A stretch of DNA of 64,000 nt from Gluconacetobacter tumulisoli. GTDB taxonomy: Bacteria; Pseudomonadota; Alphaproteobacteria; Acetobacterales; Acetobacteraceae. A program made the position numbers and the translations under genes. The notes below the pieces were generated by a model. The model did not search any database. It worked only from the letters and a program-made list of their open reading frames with translations, and had not been told where the DNA came from. How positions within the stretch are numbered: position 1 is the first letter of the stretch; the number at the start of each line of letters is the position of its first letter. The DNA is taken from the NCBI RefSeq assembly GCF_014174155.1, contig NZ_JABEQM010000005.1:1-64000 (forward strand), written 5' to 3'. This document shows, piece after piece, positions 36,906 to 46,353 of the stretch.

Positions 36906-37640
36906 ATGGGTTGGCTCGTCATCGCACTCGCGCCCTTCGTCGGCAGCCTGCTCGGCGTCCTGATCCGGCGAATACCTGACGGAAAGCCGATCTTTCTCGA
37001 CCGCTCGCGGTGCGAGTCCTGCGACAGGCAATTGGCCCCTCATGAATTGGTGCCGCTCCTCAGCTACGTTGTTCAGCATGGTCGTTGCCGTTCCTGCCAC
37101 GCGCGCATCGACCCCTTCCATCCGACCGTCGAACTCGCGGCGACCGCCGTCGCCCTCGTCGCATGGCTCGTGCGCGGGGACGCCGATCCGCGGCTCTGGG
37201 GGGACGTGGCGCTGGGCTGGACTCTTCTCGCCCTGGCATGGATCGACCTGCGGTGCTGGCGGCTGCCGGACGTGCTGACGCTGCCCCTTCTGCTTGCAGG
37301 CCTCGGCGAGGCCGTCCTGGCCGGCGATCCGTTCGCACTCGAAAGTCGCGCCGTCGCCGTCATTGCCGGATGGAGCGTGCTGACCGCCATCGCGCTGGGT
37401 TATCGGCGCATGCGGGGGCGCGACGGGCTCGGCGGTGGCGACGCCAAGCTCTTCGCGGCCGGAGGCGCCTGGACGGGAACCGACGCCCTTCCGCACATCC
37501 TGCTTGTCTCGGCGATCTGTGGTCTCACCCTTGCTCTCGTCACACTATCTCGCGGCCGCCCCATGGGCATGGGCACGGCCATGCCGTTCGGACCATGCCT
37601 GGCCGTCGCCATCTGGGGGATGCGCCTGGCATCGTTTTAG
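36906..37640 (+). CDS. gspO: Prepilin peptidase GspO
   Basis: A 244-aa polytopic membrane aspartic protease that cleaves and N-methylates the pseudopilins. The cytoplasmic zinc motif is intact (C36-x2-C39 and C61-x2-C64). The catalytic aspartates are D114 in AWIDLRCWRLPD and D179 in the GxGD motif GLGGGDAKLF. Between the two gsp operons, which it serves. Confidence 0.93.
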   Translation: MGWLVIALAPFVGSLLGVLIRRIPDGKPIFLDRSRCESCDRQLAPHELVPLLSYVVQHGRCRSCHARIDPFHPTVELAATAVALVAWLVRGDADPRLWGDVALGWTLLALAWIDLRCWRLPDVLTLPLLLAGLGEAVLAGDPFALESRAVAVIAGWSVLTAIALGYRRMRGRDGLGGGDAKLFAAGGAWTGTDALPHILLVSAICGLTLALVTLSRGRPMGMGTAMPFGPCLAVAIWGMRLASF

Positions 37641-37677
37641 GCTCCGTCGTGCGTTTTCTGCCAGATGAAGACGCGCA

Positions 37678-37695
37678 TTGTCATAAAACGATCAT
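37678..37695 (+). promoter_or_regulatory. Candidate PHO box upstream of gspL
   Basis: TTGTCAT (37678-37684), spacer AAAA, CGATCAT (37689-37695), again followed by AAAA. Half 1 matches CTGTCAT at 6 of 7 positions; half 2 at 5 of 7. The 11-bp period and AT spacer are right for PhoB. About 110 nt upstream of the gspL start. Confidence 0.5.
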
Positions 37696-37803
37696 AAAAC
37701 GCCGCTCGTCATGCCGTACGAACGAGTGATAAGGGCATGGGCAGTGAATATGGCGCCGACGATACCATGACGATGCGGCCTGCGTGTGTCGCGCCGTCGG
37801 CGA

Positions 37804-38910
37804 ATGACTATGACCCGTGACCTTCGATTTCTTTCCATTTTCTGTTCCTGGTGGACAAGGCAGATGCTGGCCCTCGCCGAACCCGCCGCAAGGGCTGTAC
37901 GGGACCGTTGCGCACCGCTGGTGCGCCGCCTTCCCTTCTCATGGCGCCAGCAGTTGCGGCGCATGGAAATTCCCTGGCTGGTGCTCGATCCCGACGGACA
38001 TGGCCTGACGTTCGTCCCGCGCGATGCGATGGAACCCGAACTGCATGTCCCGGCGACGCGTGAGGGCCTCGATATCCTGGCGCGCCAGATCGCCCCGGAC
38101 CGGCGGGGGCGCCGCCGTACGATTCCCGTGCGACTTGCCCTGCCGGGTCTGCCGATCCTCGAACGCGACATCAGGATTCCCGAAATCGTGCGCCGGGACG
38201 GGGCGAGTCTCATCGGGTACGAGATCGAGCGCCTGACCCCGTTCCGGCGCGACGAAATTTTCTGGAACGTCGAGCCGTCGCCTGACATGCCTTCCCCTGG
38301 AATGTGCACGCTGCGCCTGCGGTGCACGCCGTCGGCGCCGCTTGCACCATGGCTCGACCTGTTGCGAAACGCCGGCCTGCGGCCGTCGAGCATCAGGCGC
38401 GACCTCGACGCCTCCGCGCCGGCCGTACATTTCGAACCGACGTCGGCCCTGCGCTTCCGCCGGCGCGCGGCGGCCTTCCTGCTCGGTCTCGCCGCACTCG
38501 GCATCCTGCCCCTGGCCATGCAGGCCATTGCCGCGCATCGCCTTGCCGCGCGGCTCGACATCCTGCAGCCGGAACGTGCCGTCGCGGAAGGACTGCGCGA
38601 CCGCATCGACGCGCTGACAAAGGGCGCGGCCATGCTGGATCGCGAAGCCAGGCGCAACGGATCTCCGATCGACGTCCTTGCCGCGCTGACCGGGGCGTTG
38701 CCCGACGACACGCATCTCGACGCACTCTCGATGAAATCGGGCCGCCTGACGATCGAGGGGCAGTCACGTGACGCGACGCGCCTGATCGGCCTCATCGAGC
38801 GCACGGGCATCATCCGGGAGCCAGGCTTCGCGGGGCCGGTGATCCGCATGCCCAACGACGGTACCGAGAGCTTTTCGATCAACACCCGCGTCGGAGAAGA
38901 CGCGCGGTGA
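37804..38910 (+). CDS. gspL: Type II secretion protein GspL (PilN-like)
   Basis: A 368-aa protein. The cytoplasmic N-terminal half resembles the actin-like GspL domain (IPWLVLDPDGHGLTFVPRD, DIRIPEIVRRDGASLIGYEIERLTPFRRDEIFWNV). One membrane segment (AAAFLLGLAALGILPLAMQAIA) is followed by a PilN-like periplasmic part (IDVLAALTGALPDDTHLDALSMKSGRLTIEGQS). Start codon uncertain: GTG 37786, ATG 37804 or ATG 37810. Overlaps gspM by 4 nt. Confidence 0.85.
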   Translation: MTMTRDLRFLSIFCSWWTRQMLALAEPAARAVRDRCAPLVRRLPFSWRQQLRRMEIPWLVLDPDGHGLTFVPRDAMEPELHVPATREGLDILARQIAPDRRGRRRTIPVRLALPGLPILERDIRIPEIVRRDGASLIGYEIERLTPFRRDEIFWNVEPSPDMPSPGMCTLRLRCTPSAPLAPWLDLLRNAGLRPSSIRRDLDASAPAVHFEPTSALRFRRRAAAFLLGLAALGILPLAMQAIAAHRLAARLDILQPERAVAEGLRDRIDALTKGAAMLDREARRNGSPIDVLAALTGALPDDTHLDALSMKSGRLTIEGQSRDATRLIGLIERTGIIREPGFAGPVIRMPNDGTESFSINTRVGEDAR

Positions 38911-39593
38911 ACGAACAGGCCATTCATGACATCAGCGCGCGCGCCGGACGCGACGCCGCATTTCTGCCCGAGGGCGCGCGCGGCAAGGCATTGGCCATCG
39001 CGGTCACGATGGCGGGCCTGGCGCTGCTGACCAGCCTGGTTGCGCCCTTCGTGAAGCTCTATCGCGACGATGCGGCTACGATCGCGGACCAGAGGGCCAT
39101 GGTCGCGCATGTCGAGGCGCTGGCGGCGCGCATTCCCACCCTTCGCGAGCAGTACGCTCAGGCCCTTGCGATCCACCGCCAGGGAGAAACGACCCTCTCC
39201 GGCCGGAACGACGCGGAGGCCGGCGCCGAACTGGCCCAGAAGCTCCATGCCCTAGCCTCCACCCATCGCATCGTCATCGCAAGCGACGAAACCTTGCCGC
39301 CCGCGCGCGACGGACATTTCCGCCGCATCGGCCTGCGCGTGGCGCTGGTGGGGCGATGGGACGATTTCGTCCGCTTCCTCGACGATTTCGACCATACCAC
39401 ACCGCATATTCTCGTGGACGAACTGGAAATCCGGCCGGGCCACGATGCAACGCTGTCCGACCCTGCGGAACGCTCCGGCGGCACGGCCGCGCCCACCCCT
39501 CTTGTCATAAGCAGTACGCTGACGCTGGTCGGTTTTCGCCCCGCTCCCCTTTCACCGGACCGTCCTGGACACGATAGCAGCACACCCTCATGA
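38907..39593 (+). CDS. gspM: Type II secretion protein GspM (GspMb type)
   Basis: A 228-aa protein with one N-terminal membrane segment (ALAIAVTMAGLALLTSLVAPF) and a coiled-coil then ferredoxin-like periplasmic domain (LRVALVGRWDDFVRFLDDFDHTTPHILVDELEI). This is the GspMb pattern. GTG at 38907 overlaps the gspL stop (GTGA); its own stop overlaps gspD (ATGA). Confidence 0.85.
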   Translation: MNEQAIHDISARAGRDAAFLPEGARGKALAIAVTMAGLALLTSLVAPFVKLYRDDAATIADQRAMVAHVEALAARIPTLREQYAQALAIHRQGETTLSGRNDAEAGAELAQKLHALASTHRIVIASDETLPPARDGHFRRIGLRVALVGRWDDFVRFLDDFDHTTPHILVDELEIRPGHDATLSDPAERSGGTAAPTPLVISSTLTLVGFRPAPLSPDRPGHDSSTPS

Positions 39594-41929
39594 TCCGACT
39601 TGATTTTCCCCGCTCCCTAGTTCCGGCCACCGCACTGGCCACGCTCCTCCTGTCCGGCTGCTCGCCTTCCATGCCCTCCGTGCCGCCGCCCCTGCCGGGA
39701 CCACGTACCATCACAGGGGCGACACCGCGCATCGACGGCCCCGTGGGCGGCAGCGCCCCCTCCGCCGCCGCTTACGCGCAAATGGGCCGCCTGACGCGCA
39801 CGGACTCCCATGCGGGCACCGGTGGCGGCGGCGATGTCACACTCAATTTCGCGGGCACCGACATCCGGCAGGCGACAGAGGAGATCCTCGGCAGGGTCCT
39901 TGGCGTCAATTACACCGTCGATTCCGCCGTCAAAGGCACCGTCACGCTCCACACGGTCCAGCCACTGCGCCGTGATCAGCTGATTCCAACCCTTCGCGTC
40001 CTTCTTGCCGGTGCCAATGCCAGCCTTGTCATGCAGGACGGGCTCTATCGCGTGGTCGCCAACACTGCGCCCGGTCCGGGCAGCGGCGGGGCCGGCAGCG
40101 AGACCGCCATACCACTGCGCTACGCGAATGCGGAAAACATAGCAAAAGTCATAGCCCCCGTCGTGCAGAACGGCGGCCATGTCGCTGCGGATCCGGCGAG
40201 CAATACTCTCATCATTTCCGGCGACGCCGCCACGCGCGCGACACTGGTCGAACTCGTCCGCAGTTTCGACGTCGACTCGCTCGCAGGACAATCCTATCTG
40301 CTGCTTCCGGTGACGAACGGCACCACCACGGAAATGACCGAAGCCCTGCAATCGGCGCTGGGCCTCCGCCATTCCAGCAGCGGGACGACGTTCGGCGGCG
40401 CGACCGCGAACCCGGCCCCCGAGGGGAGCAGCCACGACCCCGTCCGCATTTTCGCCATGCCGGGGATCGATTCGATCCTGGTCGTCGCGCAACAGCCCCG
40501 CCTGATCGAGGACGCACGCCGCGCCTTTTCCGTCATCGAGGCAGGCCGCCGCCGCACCTTCCGCAGCTGGAACATCTACTATCTTCAGAACGACAGGGCC
40601 AACGACGTCGCCTACATCCTCCAGCAGGCCTTCACGCCCGACCACGTCACGGCGACACCTACCCGGACGTCCCAGCCCTCGGGCGGCATGACCTCCGGCA
40701 ACCGCTCCGGCACGTTCGGCAACATGTCCAACAGTTCCGGGCTGGGATCGAGCCTGTCGGGCAGCGCACTGTCGGGGGGCGGCATGTCGACGGCATCCGG
40801 CGCGGACGGAACGTCCCAGACGCAGTCCAGCAGCGAGCAAGGCCAGGGCGGCAGCCAGCAGAGTGACGGAATCACCAATAACCCGCTCCTGGCCGGGCTG
40901 GGCAATTTCGGTCAATCCGCGTCGAAGGAGCCGCAGATCCGCATTATTCCGGACATGCAGAACAATTCGGTCCTGGTCTACGGCACGCAGGTCGAGGCGG
41001 ATACCGTCTCGGCCATGCTGCACCGGATCGACATCATGCCGCTTCAGGTGCGCGTCGATGCGACCATCGCGGAGGTCACGCTCAACGACAATCTGAAGTA
41101 CGGAACGCAGTTCTTCTTCAAATCCGGCGGGATCAACGGCATCCTGAGCAATGCGTCACAGAGCCTGGGTTCCGCCAACCTGGTCTCGTCTCAGCTTTCC
41201 AGCAGCTTTCCGGGATTCGTTATCGGGGGCAGCAGCCAGGGTGGCGCGCCCTTCGTCATCGACGCGCTACAGGCCGTCACCACGGTCCGCGTCCTGTCGT
41301 CGCCCGAGGTCATGGTGGTGGACAACCAGCCGGCCTCGCTCATGGTCGGCGATCTCGTCCCCTATCTGACCGGCGCGACGACGAGCGTGCTGACGGCGGA
41401 TTCCACCATCACCAACTCCATCAATTACCAGCCAACCGGCGTCATCCTTCAGGTTACGCCGCATGTCAGCAATACCGGCCTCGTGACACTCGATATTTCG
41501 CAACAGGTCAGTTCCGTGTCCACCATGACCACCACGACCAGTTCGTCCGGAAGCATCAACAGCCCGACCTTCTCCGAACGGCAGGTGACGTCGCGCGTGG
41601 CCATCGAAGATGGACAGACCGTCGGACTGGCCGGCCTGATCACCGACAACACATCCCGCTCCAACCAGGGCATTCCCTGGCTCAAGGACATTCCCGTCAT
41701 CGGCCTGCTCGGGGCGCAACAGACGAACCAGCGCACGCGCACCGAACTCCTCGTGCTCATCACGCCGCACGTCATCCACGATCAGATGCAGGCGCGCGCC
41801 ATGACCGACGATTTGCGCCGCAACCTCGCGCAGGCGGCGGGCCTGGCGCCGGAACTTGCGGCGACGCCCGCCACCGGCTCTTCCGATCCGCAGCACCGCG
41901 TCCTGCGCGCCGTCGGACTCCATGACTGA
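39590..41929 (+). CDS. gspD: Type II secretin GspD with a lipoprotein signal (liposecretin)
   Basis: A 779-aa outer-membrane secretin. The N-terminus has a signal peptide ending in lipobox LLLSG-C24, so the protein itself is lipidated; HxcQ of Pseudomonas is the known example of this. N-domains follow (VTLNFAGTDIRQATEEILGRVLG; IPLRYANAENIAKVIAPVV). Residues about 365-440 are a Ser/Gly/Asn/Gln-rich insertion. The secretin core is clear (VRVDATIAEVTLND, VLSSPEVMVVDNQPASLMVGD, VTSRVAIEDGQTVGLAGLI, RTELLVLITPHVI). Confidence 0.94.
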   Translation: MIRLDFPRSLVPATALATLLLSGCSPSMPSVPPPLPGPRTITGATPRIDGPVGGSAPSAAAYAQMGRLTRTDSHAGTGGGGDVTLNFAGTDIRQATEEILGRVLGVNYTVDSAVKGTVTLHTVQPLRRDQLIPTLRVLLAGANASLVMQDGLYRVVANTAPGPGSGGAGSETAIPLRYANAENIAKVIAPVVQNGGHVAADPASNTLIISGDAATRATLVELVRSFDVDSLAGQSYLLLPVTNGTTTEMTEALQSALGLRHSSSGTTFGGATANPAPEGSSHDPVRIFAMPGIDSILVVAQQPRLIEDARRAFSVIEAGRRRTFRSWNIYYLQNDRANDVAYILQQAFTPDHVTATPTRTSQPSGGMTSGNRSGTFGNMSNSSGLGSSLSGSALSGGGMSTASGADGTSQTQSSSEQGQGGSQQSDGITNNPLLAGLGNFGQSASKEPQIRIIPDMQNNSVLVYGTQVEADTVSAMLHRIDIMPLQVRVDATIAEVTLNDNLKYGTQFFFKSGGINGILSNASQSLGSANLVSSQLSSSFPGFVIGGSSQGGAPFVIDALQAVTTVRVLSSPEVMVVDNQPASLMVGDLVPYLTGATTSVLTADSTITNSINYQPTGVILQVTPHVSNTGLVTLDISQQVSSVSTMTTTTSSSGSINSPTFSERQVTSRVAIEDGQTVGLAGLITDNTSRSNQGIPWLKDIPVIGLLGAQQTNQRTRTELLVLITPHVIHDQMQARAMTDDLRRNLAQAAGLAPELAATPATGSSDPQHRVLRAVGLHD

Positions 41930-42788
41930 CACCGCGCGACGCCGGGAACGCGGCTTCGCGCTCCTGATCGTGCTGTGGACGCTGGTGTTGCTCAGCCTTG
42001 TCGTGACGGCTGTCATCGCGCTCGGCCGGAATACGACGCAGGGGGAAATGTCCCGGACAAGGCTGGCCTGGGCGCGCGCCCAGGCGGACTCGGCCATCCA
42101 GACCGCGATGTTTCACCTGCTGGGCGCTGGCCGGGATCGCTGGGTTCCGGACGGCCGCTGGCACACGCTCTCGGAACCGGACCTGACAGCGCGCGTGCGG
42201 GCCGTCATCGAAAGCGGCGCCCTCAACCCCAACACCGCTCCCCCCGCATTGCTGGAAAGCGTGCTGCTCACGCTGGGGGTGGCCGCGCCGGACGCCACGT
42301 CGCTCGCACGTTGGATCGTCAACTGGCGCCAGCCGCTCTCGGCCGGTGAACTTGCCAGGGCGAGGCTGACAGCCGGCGAGAATGGCGGGTGCATGGCGCC
42401 TGGACGCCCTTTTCATTCCATCGACGATCTCGCTGTCGTACCTGGCATGACATCCGCCCTTCTCGCGCGGCTCGCCCCGCATCTCTCCTTCACGCAAACA
42501 CGGGCGTTGGGGCCCGACACCACCGATCCGATCCTGCGCGCCGCAGTGGCGCGGTCGCGCGTCGGGACGGACGCCGGCAAGCCGGACCTCGCTCCAAATG
42601 GGACCGCCGCGGCGGCCGACATCGATGACGAAACCGGCGAGAGCGCCACCCTTGTCATCGACGCCGAGGCGCCAACGACATCGGGCCACACGCTGCGCCG
42701 CCGTGCCGTCATCCTGACGGCGCCGGACCATATGCCGCCCTTTCGGGTGATCACGCTGCGTAGCGAGGATTCGGAAGCACCCTCATGA
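41922..42788 (+). CDS. gspK: Type II secretion minor pseudopilin GspK
   Basis: A 288-aa protein with leader MTDTARRRERG and prepilin helix FALLIVLWTLVLLSLVVTAVIAL. The long globular domain with FHSIDDLAVVPGMTSALLARLAPHLSF is typical of GspK, the tip pseudopilin. The ATG overlaps gspD by 8 nt. Last gene of gspL-M-D-K, convergent with gspG 14 nt away. Confidence 0.9.
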   Translation: MTDTARRRERGFALLIVLWTLVLLSLVVTAVIALGRNTTQGEMSRTRLAWARAQADSAIQTAMFHLLGAGRDRWVPDGRWHTLSEPDLTARVRAVIESGALNPNTAPPALLESVLLTLGVAAPDATSLARWIVNWRQPLSAGELARARLTAGENGGCMAPGRPFHSIDDLAVVPGMTSALLARLAPHLSFTQTRALGPDTTDPILRAAVARSRVGTDAGKPDLAPNGTAAAADIDDETGESATLVIDAEAPTTSGHTLRRRAVILTAPDHMPPFRVITLRSEDSEAPS

Positions 42789-42802
42789 CGTCGAAGAGTG
42801 TC

Positions 42803-43273
42803 TCAGGGGTTGCAGATCGCGCCAGGTTGCCCGGACACGGCCGAACCATATCCCAGCGGTCCTGCCGAGCAGAGATCGTAGTCATGCCCCTCCCGCGAAG
42901 AGGGCTGTTCGTAAGCATAGGCGTGGTTCCAGGGATCCTTGGGGGCATCGTTCCCCTTGAGATAGGGACCGTTCCAGTTATCCACGCCCGGCGGACGATG
43001 GAGGAGCGCATCGAGCCCTTCTTCGGACGTCGGATAAGTGCCGACATCCAGCTTGTACATGTCGAGCACCGTCCCCAGGCGCGCGATCGACTGATGGGCA
43101 ACCGAAACGCGCGCACCGCCAAGCTGGCGCAGGGCCGCAGGGGCAACAAGCCCGACCAGAAGACCAAGTATCGCCAATACGACCAGGATTTCCAGTAACG
43201 TGAAGCCCGCATCGCGTACGTGCCTGTCATGTATATCGGGCGCCGAAGCATCATCCGAAGGAGCATGTGTCAT
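42803..43273 (-). CDS. gspG: Type II secretion major pseudopilin GspG
   Basis: A 156-aa major pseudopilin. Motif G-FTLLEILVVLAILGLLVGLVAPAALRQLGGA at about residue 27, then LGTVLDMYKLDVGTYPTSEEGLDALLHRPPG and the DPWNHAYAYE/DYDLCSAGPLG calcium-loop region. The leader of about 26 residues is long. ATG at 43273 has a GAGGCGAAAC ribosome-binding site. It stands alone and opposite to gspK, unlike the common gspE-F-G order. Confidence 0.93.
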   Translation of the reverse strand: MTHAPSDDASAPDIHDRHVRDAGFTLLEILVVLAILGLLVGLVAPAALRQLGGARVSVAHQSIARLGTVLDMYKLDVGTYPTSEEGLDALLHRPPGVDNWNGPYLKGNDAPKDPWNHAYAYEQPSSREGHDYDLCSAGPLGYGSAVSGQPGAICNP

Positions 43274-43374
43274 GTTTCGCCTCAACTCGCATCTCCATGG
43301 CAGCGACATGCGCGCCCGTATGGTAACTGCCCTGTGCCGGCCGTCCCTGATCATGATGGCGAAGGAATAAGCCG

Positions 43375-43782
43375 ATGCCGATTCCCTTGCTTGCCTGCAT
43401 GATCGCCAGTGCCGTCCGCTATGACCTGCCACCACGCGTTTTGCCTGTCATCCAAAAGATTGAAGGCGGCGCGGCCGGTACGGTCCGTCGGGACACCGAC
43501 GGCAGCGCCGACCTGGGCCTGATGCAGATCAACACCCGTTGGGTTCAACCGTTGGCGGCCATCGTACATATGCCGGCGGCGCAGACGGCCGCCCGCCTCG
43601 TTTCGGACTCGTGCTTCAACATAGCGGCGGCGGCACTGATCCTGCGCAGCTATGTCACCGAGGAACGAGGAGACGTCATGCACGCGATCGGAGATTACCA
43701 CTCCCACACGCCGTCCCTCAACGCGACCTATCAACAAAAGGCGCTTGCAGCGGCCCACGCGATGTTTCCAGGACCAGACTGA
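43375..43782 (+). CDS. Small lytic transglycosylase (SLT family)
   Basis: A 135-aa single-domain protein. The catalytic glutamate is in VIQKIEGG and the companion motif GLMQINTRWV follows. The A/S-rich helix FNIAAAALILRSYV fits the SLT/VirB1 fold. GAAGGA precedes the ATG. It may open peptidoglycan for the secretion machine encoded next to it. No obvious signal peptide other than a short hydrophobic start (IPLLACMIASAV). Confidence 0.82.
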   Translation: MPIPLLACMIASAVRYDLPPRVLPVIQKIEGGAAGTVRRDTDGSADLGLMQINTRWVQPLAAIVHMPAAQTAARLVSDSCFNIAAAALILRSYVTEERGDVMHAIGDYHSHTPSLNATYQQKALAAAHAMFPGPD

Positions 43783-43800
43783 CGTCAGGCACGCCTGACG
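43783..43800 (+). terminator. Hairpin immediately after the transglycosylase gene
   Basis: CGTCAGG-CACG-CCTGACG, a perfect 7-bp stem that starts at the base after the stop codon. No T-run follows. The rest of 43801-43995 shows no gene. Confidence 0.45.
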
Positions 43801-43995
43801 AACGCTCCACTGAGGCCATGGTCCTTGTTATTGCGGAGCGGCGGGATCTGCCGGATTGCGGATCCTGGCAACTCGACAGGAAACGCGGCCATCCGCGCCG
43901 GGCGCTGCGAACGCGACGGCTGTCCTCGGCGCGCCATGGGATGCACAAGCAGGTCCGGGACGCACCGCCAATCGGGGAGCGCCCCGGACAGACGA

Positions 43996-46350
43996 TCAGA
44001 ATTCGGCGCTGACGGTGCCGAAATACTGACGTGGGGGACCCGCCAGGGCCGACTGGAAATCGCCCGACAGGGGAAAGCCGTTTTCACCGATCTGCGAGAT
44101 GTAGCTGGTGTTGAACAGGTTGTAGACATTGAAATCGACGGTCAGGTTCCGCAGCATCCCGTAGTTGCCGAAGCGGTACCGCGCACCCAGGCTGGTCATC
44201 CAGTACCCGGCCACCGACATGTCGTTGACATAGCTGAAATAGCGTCTGGAGCTGTAGTTCGCATCGAAATGCGCCTCCGCCCCATGGAAGCGATAGGTCA
44301 GGTTGGCCTTGTACATGAACTGCGGATAATCGATGACCTTCTTGCCCTTCAGGGCATAGGTCGTGCCCTGGCTGACGATGTCGTTTCCGTACGTCGAGTG
44401 ATTGTAGCTGACGCTGTTTGTAATCGACAGGTTGCGGACAGGATTGACGGTCAGGGCGGCGTCGACGCCATACATGCTGACGCTGCCGACATTCACCACG
44501 GTCGAGACCGGCTGAATGATCGTGCCGGCCGTCAGCGATTGCAGCCGGTTCGAGAAATCGGCGTGATAGAGATTGAGCGAGCCCACGATCAGCGGCGTCG
44601 TGTAGCGATAGCCCACGTCATAGACCCAGTCGCTTTCCGGCTTGATCGTCTTCTTCAACTGGTCGAACGTCGCCTGGTTCGACACGCCCCAGGCCGAGCC
44701 CAGCTGGTACCCGCCATAGCTGTAGGCCCTCATGTTCTTGGCGATGTCGAAATAGAGTTCATGGTTCGGCAGGAAATGCCATTCGGCGTTGAAATGCGGC
44801 AGGAACCCGTTGGCAGTCGTCAGGCTGCCGTTTGGCAGGTCGGTCTGCCCGTTATAGGCGGCATCGTTCGCCGTCGCGCCACCCGCCGTCGTCACCAGCA
44901 GGGATTTGAATCCGGCCCGCAGGGTCAGGTTCGGCAGGACGCGATAGGAATCCTGCAGATGGAACTGGAACGTGTTGGTGCTGTAGCCCATGCCCCAATT
45001 GTGCTGGAACGGCGTCCCGAAATTGCCCAGCACGCCGCTGACCGGCACGCCCTGGCCCAGAAGCGGTTCGGCATACTGGAATTCATTGATGTCATAGCGA
45101 TTGTTCTCGTACCACACGCCGCCTTCGATCGTGTGATGCCCGAGGCTGTAGCGCAGCGCCGAGGTCAGGCCGAAACGCTGGTTGCCGGCGAAGATCACCT
45201 GTTCGGACAGGGGCGCGCCGTTGGGCGACGGGGTATAGGGGCTGGTCCAGGTACCCCAATGGTTTTCCGCCTGACCATAGACGACGGAATTCCATTCCAA
45301 CCGGTTGGTCAGGGTCAAATGCAGGTTCAGGCCGCCGAGATAATCCGAGGCATGCGTCACCCCGTCATAATACGAGACATCCAGCGCGTCGGAATAATTG
45401 GCGATTTCACCGCTGAACTGGCCCTCGGCCGCCAGATAGGCGCGGGTATAGTCGGGATAGTAATAGTCGTTGCGGTGTCCCAGCGTGCGCAGCATGTCCA
45501 GAGACTGGTCGGCGTAGTTGAACTGCGTCGCATCGTTCCAGTTGAAGAATGCGGTGATCCGGCTTTCCGGCGCCAGGGGCTGAACGATCTTGGCGTTGAC
45601 CTGCTGATCGAACTGGCTGCCCGCTCCCTTCCATTTCTGCCCGTCCGACCGCGCATACGACACGGTGAATTTGGTGCCCGACCGGTTCAGCTTGCCGCTG
45701 TCGAAGCGCACATAGGTCCGGAATGCCTTGTTGCTGCCGAACATCTGCGCGACCTTCCCCCCCATCCGGTCGGCCGGGTCGGCGGAATAGATCTGGATCG
45801 CCCCGCCCAGATTGGTGGTGGCGGGCACATCGACTGCGCCACCGCCCTGCGAGATGTCCATATGGTCGATATTGTCCGACAGGATCGCGAAATTGATACT
45901 CTGTCCGTTATAGGTATAGTAATCCTGCGCCCCCAGCGGCACACCGTCCAGCGTCACACCCAGTTGCTGCTGCATGAAGCCGCGCATGTACAGGCTGGAC
46001 CCCCACGTATCGACGCCCAGCGGATCGTTGGCGACGAAATTGATGCCCGGCAGGCGCGACAGCATCTTCATGGGGCTGGTACCCTGGACGAACTGGTCCA
46101 TGACGCTGCGCGACATGGCCTGGACCGCACCGTGGGACACCGCATGCGAGCCCGTCACCGCAATCGCCTCGTCGGACGACGCATGATAGGGCGCCGCCGG
46201 GCGAGACAGCCTTGCCGGACGGGCAGAGGCATGGGCGGGATGCCGCCCGCCATGGGTCGGCGGGACAGCCGCCTGCCCCCAGGCCGCGGCCGGCAGGACG
46301 GACAGGGCCGAGCCGGCCATCAATACTGTCAGAAGACAGGGGCGTATCAT
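43996..46350 (-). CDS. TonB-dependent outer-membrane receptor
   Basis: A 784-aa receptor with signal peptide (LLTVLMAGSALSVLPAAAWGQA). The plug domain is seen in SPMKMLSRLPGINFVANDPLGVDTWGSSLYMRGF and GGAVDVPATTNLGGAIQIYSADP; the barrel ends in the C-terminal aromatic (VSAEF). There is no N-terminal signalling domain, so it is unlikely to control an ECF sigma factor. ATG at 46350 is used; the codon before it is GTG. The ligand is unknown. It is similar in layout to the receptor at 49176-51596. Confidence 0.9.
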   Translation of the reverse strand: MIRPCLLTVLMAGSALSVLPAAAWGQAAVPPTHGGRHPAHASARPARLSRPAAPYHASSDEAIAVTGSHAVSHGAVQAMSRSVMDQFVQGTSPMKMLSRLPGINFVANDPLGVDTWGSSLYMRGFMQQQLGVTLDGVPLGAQDYYTYNGQSINFAILSDNIDHMDISQGGGAVDVPATTNLGGAIQIYSADPADRMGGKVAQMFGSNKAFRTYVRFDSGKLNRSGTKFTVSYARSDGQKWKGAGSQFDQQVNAKIVQPLAPESRITAFFNWNDATQFNYADQSLDMLRTLGHRNDYYYPDYTRAYLAAEGQFSGEIANYSDALDVSYYDGVTHASDYLGGLNLHLTLTNRLEWNSVVYGQAENHWGTWTSPYTPSPNGAPLSEQVIFAGNQRFGLTSALRYSLGHHTIEGGVWYENNRYDINEFQYAEPLLGQGVPVSGVLGNFGTPFQHNWGMGYSTNTFQFHLQDSYRVLPNLTLRAGFKSLLVTTAGGATANDAAYNGQTDLPNGSLTTANGFLPHFNAEWHFLPNHELYFDIAKNMRAYSYGGYQLGSAWGVSNQATFDQLKKTIKPESDWVYDVGYRYTTPLIVGSLNLYHADFSNRLQSLTAGTIIQPVSTVVNVGSVSMYGVDAALTVNPVRNLSITNSVSYNHSTYGNDIVSQGTTYALKGKKVIDYPQFMYKANLTYRFHGAEAHFDANYSSRRYFSYVNDMSVAGYWMTSLGARYRFGNYGMLRNLTVDFNVYNLFNTSYISQIGENGFPLSGDFQSALAGPPRQYFGTVSAEF

Positions 46351-46353
46351 CAC

